Shown here: one piece after another, positions 7,646 through 15,760 of the stretch
How the letters are laid out: every line of letters starts with the position of its first letter
Numbering within the stretch: position 1 is the first letter of the stretch
From: JAUSIF01 sp963711595
Lineage (GTDB): Bacteria; Pseudomonadota; Alphaproteobacteria; Rhizobiales; Xanthobacteraceae
Direction of reading: 5' to 3'
NCBI GenBank assembly: GCA_963711595.1
Contig: CAVQER010000003.1
Coordinates: 1-64,000, forward strand
DNA length: 64,000 nucleotides
Position numbers and translations under genes: made by a program
Notes under the pieces: model-generated
The model's database searches: none
What the model was told of the DNA's origin: nothing
The model's input: the letters and a program-made list of their open reading frames with translations, nothing else

Positions 7646-8479
7646 ATGTTCAACCGCCGCTTGTTTCTTGGTGTCGCAGTCGCGCTCGCGACGATGTCCG
7701 GCGCCGCCGTCGCGCAGGAAAAGTCGATCGTCGTCTCGTCAACGACTTCGACGACGGACTCCGGCTTGTTCAATCACATTCTTCCGCTGTTCAAGCAGGA
7801 GACTGGCATCGACGTGAAAGTCGTGTCGCAGGGTACAGGTCAGGCGCTCGACACCGGTCGGCGCGGCGATTCCGACGTCGTGTTCGTCCATGCCAAGGTA
7901 CAGGAAGAAAAGTTCGTCGCCGAAGGATTCGGCGTGAAGCGCTTCCCGGTGATGTACAACGACTTCATTCTGATCGGACCGAAGAGCGATCCGGCCGGCA
8001 TCAAAGGCAGCAAGGACATCGTGGCGGCTCTCAAGACGATTAAAGGAAAGTCGTCGCCGTTCATCTCGCGCGGCGACAAGTCCGGCACGCACAGCGCCGA
8101 ACTCGCGCTCTGGAAGGCGGCAGGGATCGATGTAGCGGGCGCCGACAAAGGCGACTGGTACAAGGAGATCGGTCAGGGCATGGGCGCGGCGCTCAATACC
8201 GCTTCGGCTTCCAACGCCTACGTGCTCTCCGACCGCGGCACCTGGTTGAACTTCAAGAACCGAGGCGATCTCGACGTTGTGGTCGAGGGCGACAACAAGC
8301 TGTTCAACCAGTACGGCGTGATTCTCGTGAACCCGGAAAAGCACAAGCACGTGAGGAATGATCTCGGCCAGGCCTTCATTGATTGGCTCGTGTCGGCTGA
8401 CGGCCAGAAGGCAATTGCCGACTACAAGATCAATGGTCAGCAACTGTTCTTCCCGAACACAAGCGCGCCCGGGGCTTGA
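7646..8479 (+). CDS. tupA: Tungstate-binding periplasmic protein TupA
   Basis: A 277-residue binding protein with a signal peptide (MFNRRLFLGVAVALATMSGA, cleaved after AVAQ). Hallmark ligand motifs of the TupA/WtpA group are present: TTTSTTDSGL near the mature N-terminus, GTGQALDTGRRGDSDVVFVH, and SRGDKSGTHSAE. Start ATG 7646 follows GGAAGAG. Some relatives bind phosphate-like or other oxyanions, but this motif set is characteristic of tungstate binding. It closes the tupBCA unit and is followed 67 bases later by a molbindin gene. Confidence 0.94.
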   Translation: MFNRRLFLGVAVALATMSGAAVAQEKSIVVSSTTSTTDSGLFNHILPLFKQETGIDVKVVSQGTGQALDTGRRGDSDVVFVHAKVQEEKFVAEGFGVKRFPVMYNDFILIGPKSDPAGIKGSKDIVAALKTIKGKSSPFISRGDKSGTHSAELALWKAAGIDVAGADKGDWYKEIGQGMGAALNTASASNAYVLSDRGTWLNFKNRGDLDVVVEGDNKLFNQYGVILVNPEKHKHVRNDLGQAFIDWLVSADGQKAIADYKINGQQLFFPNTSAPGA

Positions 8480-8546
8480 CCCTCGCAGTTGGTTGTCGAG
8501 CTGTCGTGCCGAAGCATGGAATCGCACTACGATATTGGAGGAATTG

Positions 8547-8753
8547 ATGAAGATCAGCGCTCGCAATCGATTGAAGGGCAAGATCGTCGAAGTGAAGAAG
8601 GGTACGACGACCGCACACGTGAAGATCGACGTGGGCGGCCAGATCGTGACGGCGGCGATCACGAACGAGGCCGTGGACGAACTCAAACTAGCCGCGGGTC
8701 AAGCCGCGTACGCGGTCGTCAAGGCAAGCGACGTGATGGTCGCGATCGACTAG
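8547..8753 (+). CDS. mop: Molbindin (Mop), single TOBE-domain molybdate/tungstate-binding protein
   Basis: A 68-residue cytosolic protein, the usual length of a single-domain molbindin. It starts MKISARNRLKGKIVEVKKGT and continues with the TOBE pattern (HVKIDVGGQIVTAAITNEAV, then LAAGQAAYAVVKASDVMVAI). The start ATG follows GGAGGAATTG. Molbindins assemble into hexamers that store or buffer molybdate and tungstate. Its place between tupA and a second importer supports a molybdate/tungstate homeostasis block. Confidence 0.93.
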   Translation: MKISARNRLKGKIVEVKKGTTTAHVKIDVGGQIVTAAITNEAVDELKLAAGQAAYAVVKASDVMVAID

Positions 8754-8783
8754 AATGAGCGGGCGCTGATCGCGGTTGCCCGG

Positions 8784-9812
8784 ATGATGCTCAATCGACG
8801 TAGTGTCGTTGCCGGATTGTCGGCCGCGCTTGTCGCGCCGCGGACCGCGCACGCGCAAACGGTCGCCGACGGCGCCGGTCGGCAGATACCGATCCCGAGG
8901 ATTGTGACGCGGGTCTTTCCGGCGGGACCGCCCGCCGCGATCCTGCTCTACACACTCGCGCCCGACCTCCTGCTCGGCTGGCCGCGCGCCAACCGCGGCC
9001 CTGAACTCGAATACCTGTTGCCTGAAGTTGGGCGCCGGCCGGAGGTCGGCAGGCTGACGGGTCGCGGCAATACAGCCAATCTCGAGGTCGTGCTGGCACT
9101 GAGGCCCGACCTCATCGTCGACGCGGGCAGCGTCACGGAGACCTACATTTCACTCGCCAATCGGGTCGAGGACCAAACGCGGATTCCTTACGCGCTGCTC
9201 GACGGGCGGTTCGACCAGATCCCAACGAGTTATCGCACGCTCGGACGCCTCGTCGGCCGTAGCGAAGAGGCCGAGATGCTCGCCGAGTACGCGAGCAAGA
9301 CAATGCAGACCGTGTCGGCACGCGTCGCCGACATTCCGGAAGACAAGCGGCCGCGCGTCTACTACGCGCGCGGACCGCGCGGACTTGAAACCGGCCTCGG
9401 CGGATCCATCAACGTCGAGACGATCGAATTTCTCGGCGCGCGCAACGTTGCTGGAGAGCAGCGCGGCGGTCTCGCGAACGTATCGATCGAGCAGGTGCTT
9501 GCCTGGAACCCCGAAGTGATTGTGACGATCGATCAGGAATTCGCGGATGGCGTCCGAAAAGACTCGCGATGGGCGTCCGTCGCGGCTGTGCGCAGCGGAC
9601 GCGTGCATCTATCGCCAAAGCTTCCGTTTGGCTGGGTCGACTTTCCGCCGGCGGTGAACCGGCTGGTCGGGCTCTGGTGGCTCGGCAAAGTCCTCTACCC
9701 GGAGCAATTCCGGGACGACCTGCGGGCGAAGACGCGGGAGTTTTACACTCAGTTCTATCACGTGGCCCCGAGCGAAAAGCAGATCGCGCACGTGCTGTCG
9801 GGACGAGATTGA
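8784..9812 (+). CDS. Class III periplasmic metal/oxyanion-binding protein (FecB/BtuF/MolA-like)
   Basis: A 342-residue binding protein with a signal peptide (RRSVVAGLSAALVAPRTAHA). It has a class III fold pattern: an N-terminal lobe with DLLLGWPR and LALRPDLIVDAG, a linking helix around YRTLGRLVGRSEEAEML, and a C-terminal lobe with YYARGPRGLETG and VLAWNPEVIVTID. Relatives bind iron chelates, haem or cobalamin, and MolA of Haemophilus binds molybdate and tungstate. Placed directly after tupBCA and mop, the Mo/W option is the more economical reading. It is followed two bases later by the permease gene. Confidence 0.85.
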   Translation: MMLNRRSVVAGLSAALVAPRTAHAQTVADGAGRQIPIPRIVTRVFPAGPPAAILLYTLAPDLLLGWPRANRGPELEYLLPEVGRRPEVGRLTGRGNTANLEVVLALRPDLIVDAGSVTETYISLANRVEDQTRIPYALLDGRFDQIPTSYRTLGRLVGRSEEAEMLAEYASKTMQTVSARVADIPEDKRPRVYYARGPRGLETGLGGSINVETIEFLGARNVAGEQRGGLANVSIEQVLAWNPEVIVTIDQEFADGVRKDSRWASVAAVRSGRVHLSPKLPFGWVDFPPAVNRLVGLWWLGKVLYPEQFRDDLRAKTREFYTQFYHVAPSEKQIAHVLSGRD

Positions 9813-9814
9813 AA

Positions 9815-10828
9815 ATGAGCCGCTCGGCGGCACCGGGACTGGTGATCGCGTGCCTGGTGCTAGCGGCGGGATTTGCCCTCGCTTTCACGGTGGGGCGCTA
9901 CCCGGTCGATCTCGCGGACGTGGGCCGGCTTCTCTTGGCAAAGCTGACCGGCAATCCGGCTGACCTGCCTCCGGCGGTGGAGGCGGTAATTCTTCAGGTG
10001 CGCGGACCGCGTGTGCTCGCCGCCGTGTTGGTAGGTTCGGCGCTCGCCGTCGCAGGTACGGCGTTCCAGGGCCTCTTCCGAAATCCGCTCGTGTCGCCGG
10101 ATATCCTCGGTGCCTCCTCCGGCGCAGCGCTGGGCGCCGTTCTTGGCATCTATTTTTCGCTCGGCGTGGTCGGCATCCAGGGACTGGCCTTCGCCGGCGG
10201 GCTCCTGGCCGTCGGCGCGGTTTATGCCGTCGGGTCAACCATCCGGGCCCGGGACCCGATTCTGGTGCTGGTTCTGACCGGGGTCGTCATCGGCTCGCTT
10301 CTGGGAGCTGGGGTCGGGCTCGTGAAGTACCTTGCGGACCCCTACAATCAGCTGCCGGCAATCACCTTCTGGCTTTTGGGAAGCCTCGCGGCGAGCGGTG
10401 TGTCGGACCTTATTCCGCTGTTTGGGCCGGTAGCGATCGGGACAATCGTCCTGATCGCCCTGCGCTGGCGCATGAACGCGATGTCGCTTCCCGACGAGGA
10501 GGCCCGAGCATTGGGTCTCGCGACCGGCCCTTTGCGGGTCGCGATCGTCTCGGCAGCCACTCTCGTTACGTCCGCGAGCGTCGCTACCGCGGGGATCATC
10601 GGCTGGGTTGGCCTGGTCGTCCCCCACCTCGCGCGCGCGCTCGTCGGCCCTGATTTCGCGCGATTGTTGCCAACCGCAGCAATCCTGGGCGGCGGCTTCT
10701 TGCTTCTGATCGATACCCTTGCCCGCACCATGGCGGCGATCGAGGTGCCGCTCGGAATTCTCACGGCCGTCATCGGCACCCCGTTCTTCATCTGGCTGCT
10801 CGCAAGTGCCAACCGGAACTGGTCATGA
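9815..10828 (+). CDS. FecCD/BtuC/MolB-type ABC transporter permease
   Basis: A 337-residue permease of the iron-chelate/cobalamin family with about ten membrane helices. Family marks are RGPRVLAAVLVGSALAVAGT, FQGLFRNPLVSPDILGASSG, and near the end GIIGWVGLVVPHLAR and EVPLGILTAVIGTPFFIWLL. Start ATG 9815 lies two bases after the upstream stop; an in-frame start further upstream would run through the binding-protein gene. The stop overlaps the start of the ATPase gene (ATGA at 10825-10828). It forms the channel of the same importer as the 8784 binding protein. Confidence 0.93.
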   Translation: MSRSAAPGLVIACLVLAAGFALAFTVGRYPVDLADVGRLLLAKLTGNPADLPPAVEAVILQVRGPRVLAAVLVGSALAVAGTAFQGLFRNPLVSPDILGASSGAALGAVLGIYFSLGVVGIQGLAFAGGLLAVGAVYAVGSTIRARDPILVLVLTGVVIGSLLGAGVGLVKYLADPYNQLPAITFWLLGSLAASGVSDLIPLFGPVAIGTIVLIALRWRMNAMSLPDEEARALGLATGPLRVAIVSAATLVTSASVATAGIIGWVGLVVPHLARALVGPDFARLLPTAAILGGGFLLLIDTLARTMAAIEVPLGILTAVIGTPFFIWLLASANRNWS

Positions 10829-11594
10829 ATCTCAGCCGGGCAACGCCTCACGATCGGCTACCGCGACCGGCTGGTCGGGCGCGACCTCGACGTCACCATT
10901 GCAACCGGCGAGGTCCTGGCTCTGCTCGGTCCGAACGGCAGCGGCAAGACCACCCTGCTTAAGACACTGCTCGGTCTGATCGCGCCGCTCGGTGGAGAGG
11001 TGCGTCTCGGCGGACGGGGGCTCGGCGATTACTCAGCGCGCGAGCGCGCCCGTTCGATCGCTTACGTGCCCCAATCGCACGCGCCGACCTTTGCGTTTCC
11101 GGTCGAGAGTATGGTGCTCATGGGCCGGACCGCGCACGGCAACCTGTTCAGCCGTCCGAGCGAACGCGACCGTGCGGCCGCAGCGGATGCACTCCAGCGC
11201 CTCGGAATCGCGCACCTGGCCGAACGGCCCTACACGATGATCTCGGGCGGTGAGCGGCAGCTCGTTCTCCTCGCCCGTGCGCTCGCGCAGGATCCGAAGT
11301 TCATTGTCCTGGACGAGCCGACCGCCAGCCTCGACTTCGGCAATCAGGGAAAGCTGATGGACGAGATCGAGCGGCTGGCCGAACTCGGGACACGGGGTCT
11401 TGTTCACGACCCACGATCCCAATCATGCGCTACGCGCCGCCGACCGTGCCTACCTCCTGCGCGACGGCGAGCGCGTCGCCGAGGGAGATGTCGGCGAGGT
11501 GCTCACGCAGAAAAATCTTGAATCGGTCTACCGGGCGCCGGTGCGTGTGCTCGTCGATGCCAAAGACGGCACGAACGCTTTTCTGCCGGGATAA
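10825..11594 (+). CDS. ABC transporter ATP-binding protein (FecE/MolC-type), two frameshifts
   Basis: An ATPase of about 255 residues, split over three frames. ATG 10825 overlaps the permease stop, but the homologous LTIGYRDRLVGRDLDV begins one base out of phase at 10847. The main part has Walker A GPNGSGKTT, YVPQSHAP, signature ISGGERQLVLLARAL and Walker B FIVLDEPTASLD. Near 11390-11400 the frame slips again by +1 into LFTTHDPNHALRAADRAYLL, which holds the switch His, and runs to the stop at 11594. Both breaks are cured by removing one base each. The encoded sequence is otherwise well conserved, so indel artefacts are likely. It completes the FecBCD-like importer. Confidence 0.88.
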
Positions 11595-11629
11595 AAAATC
11601 ATTCCGTTATGGGTGCAGCCACTCGCGGC

Positions 11630-12022
11630 CTAGATTTCTTCGATCGAGTCTACGCGGGCGGCATAGAAGGCGAGATATTCTTTGATCGGCGCGACGGCAT
11701 CGAACGGCGTCTCATAAGTCCAAATCGCATTCTCGGAAGTCCGCTCGCCAACACGGATCGAAAAATAGGACGCGTCGCCTTTGTAGGGACAGTAGGTCGA
11801 GTGCTCGGTGCGAACCAAGAGAGAGCCGTCCACGTCAGCTCGCGGAATGTAGAACACGAGCGGATACCCACCCTCGTGCATCACGAGCGTGCGTGAGGAA
11901 TCTGCGACCACAACGCCGTTGAATTTTACCCGCACGCGCTTCGCGTGCGGCGCGACCGAGATCGGATGATCCGGCCCCGGAATCTTGACCGGCTTGTGCA
12001 GGCGAGTCGCCGAAACTTCCAT
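11630..12022 (-). CDS. DUF427 domain-containing protein
   Basis: A 130-residue soluble protein matching DUF427: KRVRVKFNGVVVADSSRTLV, then YPLVFYIPRADV and STYCPYKGDASYFS, ending in ENAIWTYETPFDAV. I chose ATG 12022 (MEVSATRLHKPVKIPG); the frame is open further upstream but loses similarity. DUF427 members are small beta-rich proteins of unknown function, common in actinobacteria and proteobacteria. The gene is divergent from the leaderless NMT1-like gene across 116 bases and converges with the ATPase gene on the other side. Confidence 0.88.
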   Translation of the reverse strand: MEVSATRLHKPVKIPGPDHPISVAPHAKRVRVKFNGVVVADSSRTLVMHEGGYPLVFYIPRADVDGSLLVRTEHSTYCPYKGDASYFSIRVGERTSENAIWTYETPFDAVAPIKEYLAFYAARVDSIEEI

Positions 12023-12138
12023 GACGTTCCTGTCACAGCCAATACCATCCCGCTGCCCAACGCAAACGACAATCTCGTGAGCGATTCCGATTGACGGATC
12101 GGTTTGCCGCGTGAGACTCGCACGCAACGGAGGGTGAC

Positions 12139-13068
12139 ATGGCCGAGACCGTCAACGTCATCGTTTTTCCCGGCGGGTTCAATCTGCCGATATGGGCGGC
12201 ACAGAAGCAGGAATTTTTTTTGCGCCGCGGTCTCGACGTGAAACTGCATCTAACGACCAGCTCGGTCGAGCAACTCACAGGTCTGATCGAAGGGAATTAC
12301 GAAATCGGCCTCACCGGTTTCGACAACGTCGTCGCCTATCAGGAAGGACAAGGCGAGGCCAAGATTGATCGCGAGCCGGACCTGTTCGTTTTCATGGGAG
12401 GTGACGACGCATTCCTTCGTCTCGTCGTGCAGCGGGACATCAAGTCCTACTCGGAACTGAAGGGTAAGACGCTCACGGTCGACGCGATGACGACCGGCTT
12501 CGCCTTCGTGCTGCGAAAGATGCTGGCGGTGAACGGAATCGCGGAGGACGAAGTCAACTTCGAGCGCGCGGGCGGTGTGATGCAGCGTTGGGAAGCGCTG
12601 AAGGCGGGCAAGCACACGGGCACCTTGCTGCTGACACCGTTCGATTTGCTCGCCGAGAAGGTCGGTCTGCGCGTTCTGCAGAAGGCATCAGACGTATTTT
12701 CCCACTATCAGGGCATCGTCGGAGCGACGCGCCGCTCTTGGGCGAAGGAAAATGCAAGCGTCCTGCAAAATTTCATCCGCGCGCATCTGGACGCGCTCGC
12801 CTGGTTGTTCGATCCAGCGAATTGGCGGGCAGCGGAACTCATTCTGGTCGAGAAAGTACCGAACATGACTCCGGAACTTGCCGCCGCGACATGCGATATT
12901 TTCCTTGCGAAGCGCGGTGGCTTCGAGCAAGAAGCGCGCATCGACGTCGAAGGAATCAAGCAGGTGCTCGATTTGCGCAGCGAGTTCGGTGAACCTAAGA
13001 AAAAATTTACCAATCCGCGCAAGTATGTCGATCTCAGCTTTTTCGACGCCGCGCGCGCAATGAGTTGA
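12139..13068 (+). CDS. NMT1/THI5-like (NitT/TauT-type) substrate-binding fold protein without signal peptide
   Basis: A 309-residue protein of the NMT1/SsuA-like binding fold: it opens with MAETVNVIVFPGG, then NLPIWAAQKQEFF and LTGLIEGNYEIGLTGFDNVV, and has VVQRDIKSYSELKGKTLTVDA in the middle. The ATG follows GGAGGGTGAC. There is no hydrophobic leader: the first residue block is already the first beta strand of the fold. Either the leader is lost, or it is a cytosolic member of this fold (as in THI5-like or sensory proteins). No permease or ATPase gene adjoins it, so it is an orphan. The 13069-13292 stretch behind it holds nothing I recognise. Confidence 0.85.
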   Translation: MAETVNVIVFPGGFNLPIWAAQKQEFFLRRGLDVKLHLTTSSVEQLTGLIEGNYEIGLTGFDNVVAYQEGQGEAKIDREPDLFVFMGGDDAFLRLVVQRDIKSYSELKGKTLTVDAMTTGFAFVLRKMLAVNGIAEDEVNFERAGGVMQRWEALKAGKHTGTLLLTPFDLLAEKVGLRVLQKASDVFSHYQGIVGATRRSWAKENASVLQNFIRAHLDALAWLFDPANWRAAELILVEKVPNMTPELAAATCDIFLAKRGGFEQEARIDVEGIKQVLDLRSEFGEPKKKFTNPRKYVDLSFFDAARAMS

Positions 13069-13292
13069 CGAGGACGCGGCCCTCCTCGCCTGAAGTAACA
13101 GGCGAAGCTGACACTCCGATTCAATCCAGCTTGATCTCGTACCTTAGGACGCCATTTCCGCGTCGGAAAATTCGTGAATCAACGCAAGGCGATGCGACAA
13201 GCCGCGAATGCGGTGATTCCAGCCATTCCGGCCGAAGAAAACGATTCATGCGGCGCCGAGATTCCGATTCAACTTGCCACGCCGACGAGCCG

Positions 13293-14483
13293 CTATCCGA
13301 GCCGGAATGGGCCACGTGGCGCCGTGTGGATGCTCTCGGCGCCATTTTGCGTGATCACGACACACTCGCCCGTCTGCACGCCCGCTTTTTCGTCGAGCGT
13401 GATCACGTTGGGCTGGATCACAAGCATCATTCCCGGCGCGAGCGTGAGATCGGGAAGCGGATCATTCTTGCGCGTCGGTGAGCCGATGATCGGCTGCAAA
13501 TAACCGCCGCCATATCCGTGCACGACGTCGTCGTAGAAACTGAACCCGGCACGCTCGATCAACTTCGCCGCTTCGGCGAGTTCTCGTGCGTGCGTACCCG
13601 GACGCGCCTTCGCGACGATCGCTTCGTACGCAGCCTCCGCCGTGTCGTGGAGCTGGCGATAGAGCGGCGTCGGCTCGGCGCCGACGAAGAACGTCCGCAG
13701 CACCTGCCCCTGCGCATCCCAGAAGCTCGCCGTGATCTCCGTCGAGATCGCGTCGCCAATCTGGATTTTTCGCGTCGAGGGATGCTGACGCGGAACACAA
13801 ATGTCAGAACTCGCCATCGACGTGACGCCGAAGAAATGGATCACGTTCGATCCACCCCATGGCGTGTACGCACCCTCGACGATCGCACCAAGATCGCGCT
13901 CGTCGAGCCCGGGGCGAACTTCGCGACGCAGCGCGTCGATGGAGAGATCGGAGAGTCGCGCCGCGATTCTCGCCCAGTCGATCTCCTCCTGCGACTTGAC
14001 CATCCGCAAACCGAAGTAGGCGCGGTTGAGATCCTTCACGTCCCCGAACTTCGCGGCGAGCGATTTGTAATTTCCGATAGGCAGGGCACCCATCACGCCG
14101 ACACGGTCCGGTCTCGCGCCGCGCGCGACGAGTTCCCCGATCACTTCCTTGATCGTCGACTCGCCGCCCCAGCGCACGTCGGTCGCCGGCATCATTTTTC
14201 GCGCGAGCGGGAGATGATTAAAAAATTGCACGAAGAGCGTGTCGCGTTTTCCCGGTGTAACGATGAGCGCTGCTTCATACGTCGTGTGCCAGTCGCTCAC
14301 CCAGTGGACTGCACCGCCGCGAAAGCCGGCGCCGTAGACGAGAAGGTGGTCGACCCCGCCGTCGAGCATCGCCTGCTCGACCAATTTTCGGCGCCGACTC
14401 ATCTCGCTGGAACTGAATCGCGGATACTCAGCCTCGACGATTGTCATCAGGCGGGGGTCGAGCTTGAGATCGGCCTTCGCCAT
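13293..14483 (-). CDS. M24-fold (Xaa-Pro peptidase/creatinase-like) protein with degenerate metal site
   Basis: A 396-residue pita-bread-fold protein with a creatinase-type N-terminal domain (RRRKLVEQAMLDGGVDHLLV) and an M24 C-terminal domain. The M24 His motif appears as VHGYGGGYLQP. The usual two Asp ligands (SDxTRTF) read as TEITASFWDAQGQVLRTFF, and the usual IEPG Glu reads VIQPN. Two or more dinuclear metal ligands therefore seem to be missing. This points to a metal-independent hydrolase or lyase (creatinase- or DddP-like variation) more than an aminopeptidase. Start ATG 14483 lies two bases after the hydrolase stop, so the two are translationally close and continue the TRAP operon. Confidence 0.85.
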   Translation of the reverse strand: MAKADLKLDPRLMTIVEAEYPRFSSSEMSRRRKLVEQAMLDGGVDHLLVYGAGFRGGAVHWVSDWHTTYEAALIVTPGKRDTLFVQFFNHLPLARKMMPATDVRWGGESTIKEVIGELVARGARPDRVGVMGALPIGNYKSLAAKFGDVKDLNRAYFGLRMVKSQEEIDWARIAARLSDLSIDALRREVRPGLDERDLGAIVEGAYTPWGGSNVIHFFGVTSMASSDICVPRQHPSTRKIQIGDAISTEITASFWDAQGQVLRTFFVGAEPTPLYRQLHDTAEAAYEAIVAKARPGTHARELAEAAKLIERAGFSFYDDVVHGYGGGYLQPIIGSPTRKNDPLPDLTLAPGMMLVIQPNVITLDEKAGVQTGECVVITQNGAESIHTAPRGPFRLG

Positions 14484-14485
14484 TT

Positions 14486-15727
14486 TCAGTACGGTGTGAC
14501 CGTCGGCTGACCGAGCGAGTTGACGTGCACGCGTTCGTTCGGCGCGGGTCGGCCTTCGATCCGATCGAGGCACCAGTCGGCGAGCATCACCGACCAGCTC
14601 TCGCCGAGATAGTTAGCGGTGTTTCCGCCAATCGCATGGCGCTCGCCTTCATAGACGACAAATTTTTTCGGAACCTTGAGCTTGTCAACGAGCGTTGCCG
14701 AATGCTCGATGGGCGAAAGCTCGTCGTCCTCACCGCCTTGCACGAGCACCGGGCATTTGATCCGGTCGAGGAGCGGCATCAGCGTGAACTTGCGCGCGAA
14801 CTCGTCGAACTTCTCCTCGTCATCGAAGCCGGACATGTACATGAAGCGCATCTTGAAGGACGGCGACGACATCTCCATCAAGTTGAGCAACCCCGGATCG
14901 TGATTGACGTAGGTGACGGCGACGCCCTTGATCCGCTCGGCGAGCGCCGCTGCCGCCTGGAGCGCGAAAAAGCTGCCGAAGCTGATGCCCCAGACGACGA
15001 TGCGGTCCCTGTCGATGTTCGGATGCTGGATCAGCCGCTCATAGACCGCGAGTGCTGCATCCATGTGGTTGGTCGGCGTCACGTGCAGGTCGTGGATCGT
15101 GCACTCGCCCTGCCCCGGACCGTCATAGATGAAGTTGGCGAAACCGCGCTCGAGGAAGCGGTCGCCATACATCGAGCACATGATCTCTTTGGAGCCGTCC
15201 ATTCCGTCGATGCCGATCACGAGCGGAAACTTCTCGCCGGGGCCCGGCTTATGCGGAAGATGCAGATAGCCGGGGAGAAACTTGCCTTTGCCACCAAACG
15301 GAATCTCGAAGCGCTCGATTGGCCGGTTCATGTGCGCGGCGAACTTGTCGTAACACCGCACCATCCGCGTGTTGTAGTCGATCGACAACTCATTGTTCTC
15401 GAAAATCGGCCAGCGCGCGGCTGAATAGAGCATCGAGGCGATGAAGTAGCCCTCGCGGGCGGCCACCAGTCGGTTCTGCTTTTCGAAGTTCTCGGCCTTG
15501 ATTTCGCGCCGGCGGGCGGCGGCGGCAAATTCCCGGTGCATGTCGGCGAATTTCTTGACCCGCATGCCGACCGTGCGGAAATCGCCGACGGCGTCGGGGC
15601 CTGCCGGATACATCGTGTAGATGAGCCGCGGCTGGTCCCATTCCATGCCGACGGCCTGAATTACGGAGTCGATGGCCCAACGCTGTTCCATCCAGCGCCG
15701 GACCATGTGTTCGGTCTTCTGCCGCAT
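14486..15727 (-). CDS. Alpha/beta hydrolase, pseudo-oxynicotine hydrolase-like (DUF1100/FrsA-type) family
   Basis: A 413-residue hydrolase with a large helical N-terminal cap domain (about 1-140) and a C-terminal alpha/beta core. The nucleophile elbow is GISFG with S249, the acid probably D334 or D335 in GGEDDELSP, and the His H364 in GERHAIGG. Layout and length fit the 2,6-dihydroxy-pseudo-oxynicotine hydrolase group, which cleaves C-C bonds beside aromatic ketones. The gene is 33 bases downstream of the TRAP large permease and two bases before the M24 gene. The operon P-Q-M-hydrolase-M24 suggests import then cleavage of a carboxylated substrate. Confidence 0.88.
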   Translation of the reverse strand: MRQKTEHMVRRWMEQRWAIDSVIQAVGMEWDQPRLIYTMYPAGPDAVGDFRTVGMRVKKFADMHREFAAAARRREIKAENFEKQNRLVAAREGYFIASMLYSAARWPIFENNELSIDYNTRMVRCYDKFAAHMNRPIERFEIPFGGKGKFLPGYLHLPHKPGPGEKFPLVIGIDGMDGSKEIMCSMYGDRFLERGFANFIYDGPGQGECTIHDLHVTPTNHMDAALAVYERLIQHPNIDRDRIVVWGISFGSFFALQAAAALAERIKGVAVTYVNHDPGLLNLMEMSSPSFKMRFMYMSGFDDEEKFDEFARKFTLMPLLDRIKCPVLVQGGEDDELSPIEHSATLVDKLKVPKKFVVYEGERHAIGGNTANYLGESWSVMLADWCLDRIEGRPAPNERVHVNSLGQPTVTPY

Positions 15728-15760
15728 CGTACGGGTACTCCTGGGATTGGGTCGGTGGCG

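Noticed and set aside
13069..13292. Hairpin GACGAGG...CCTCCTCG behind the NMT1-like gene as a terminator
   Set aside because: Stem is only about six bases with an imperfect loop and no T-run.
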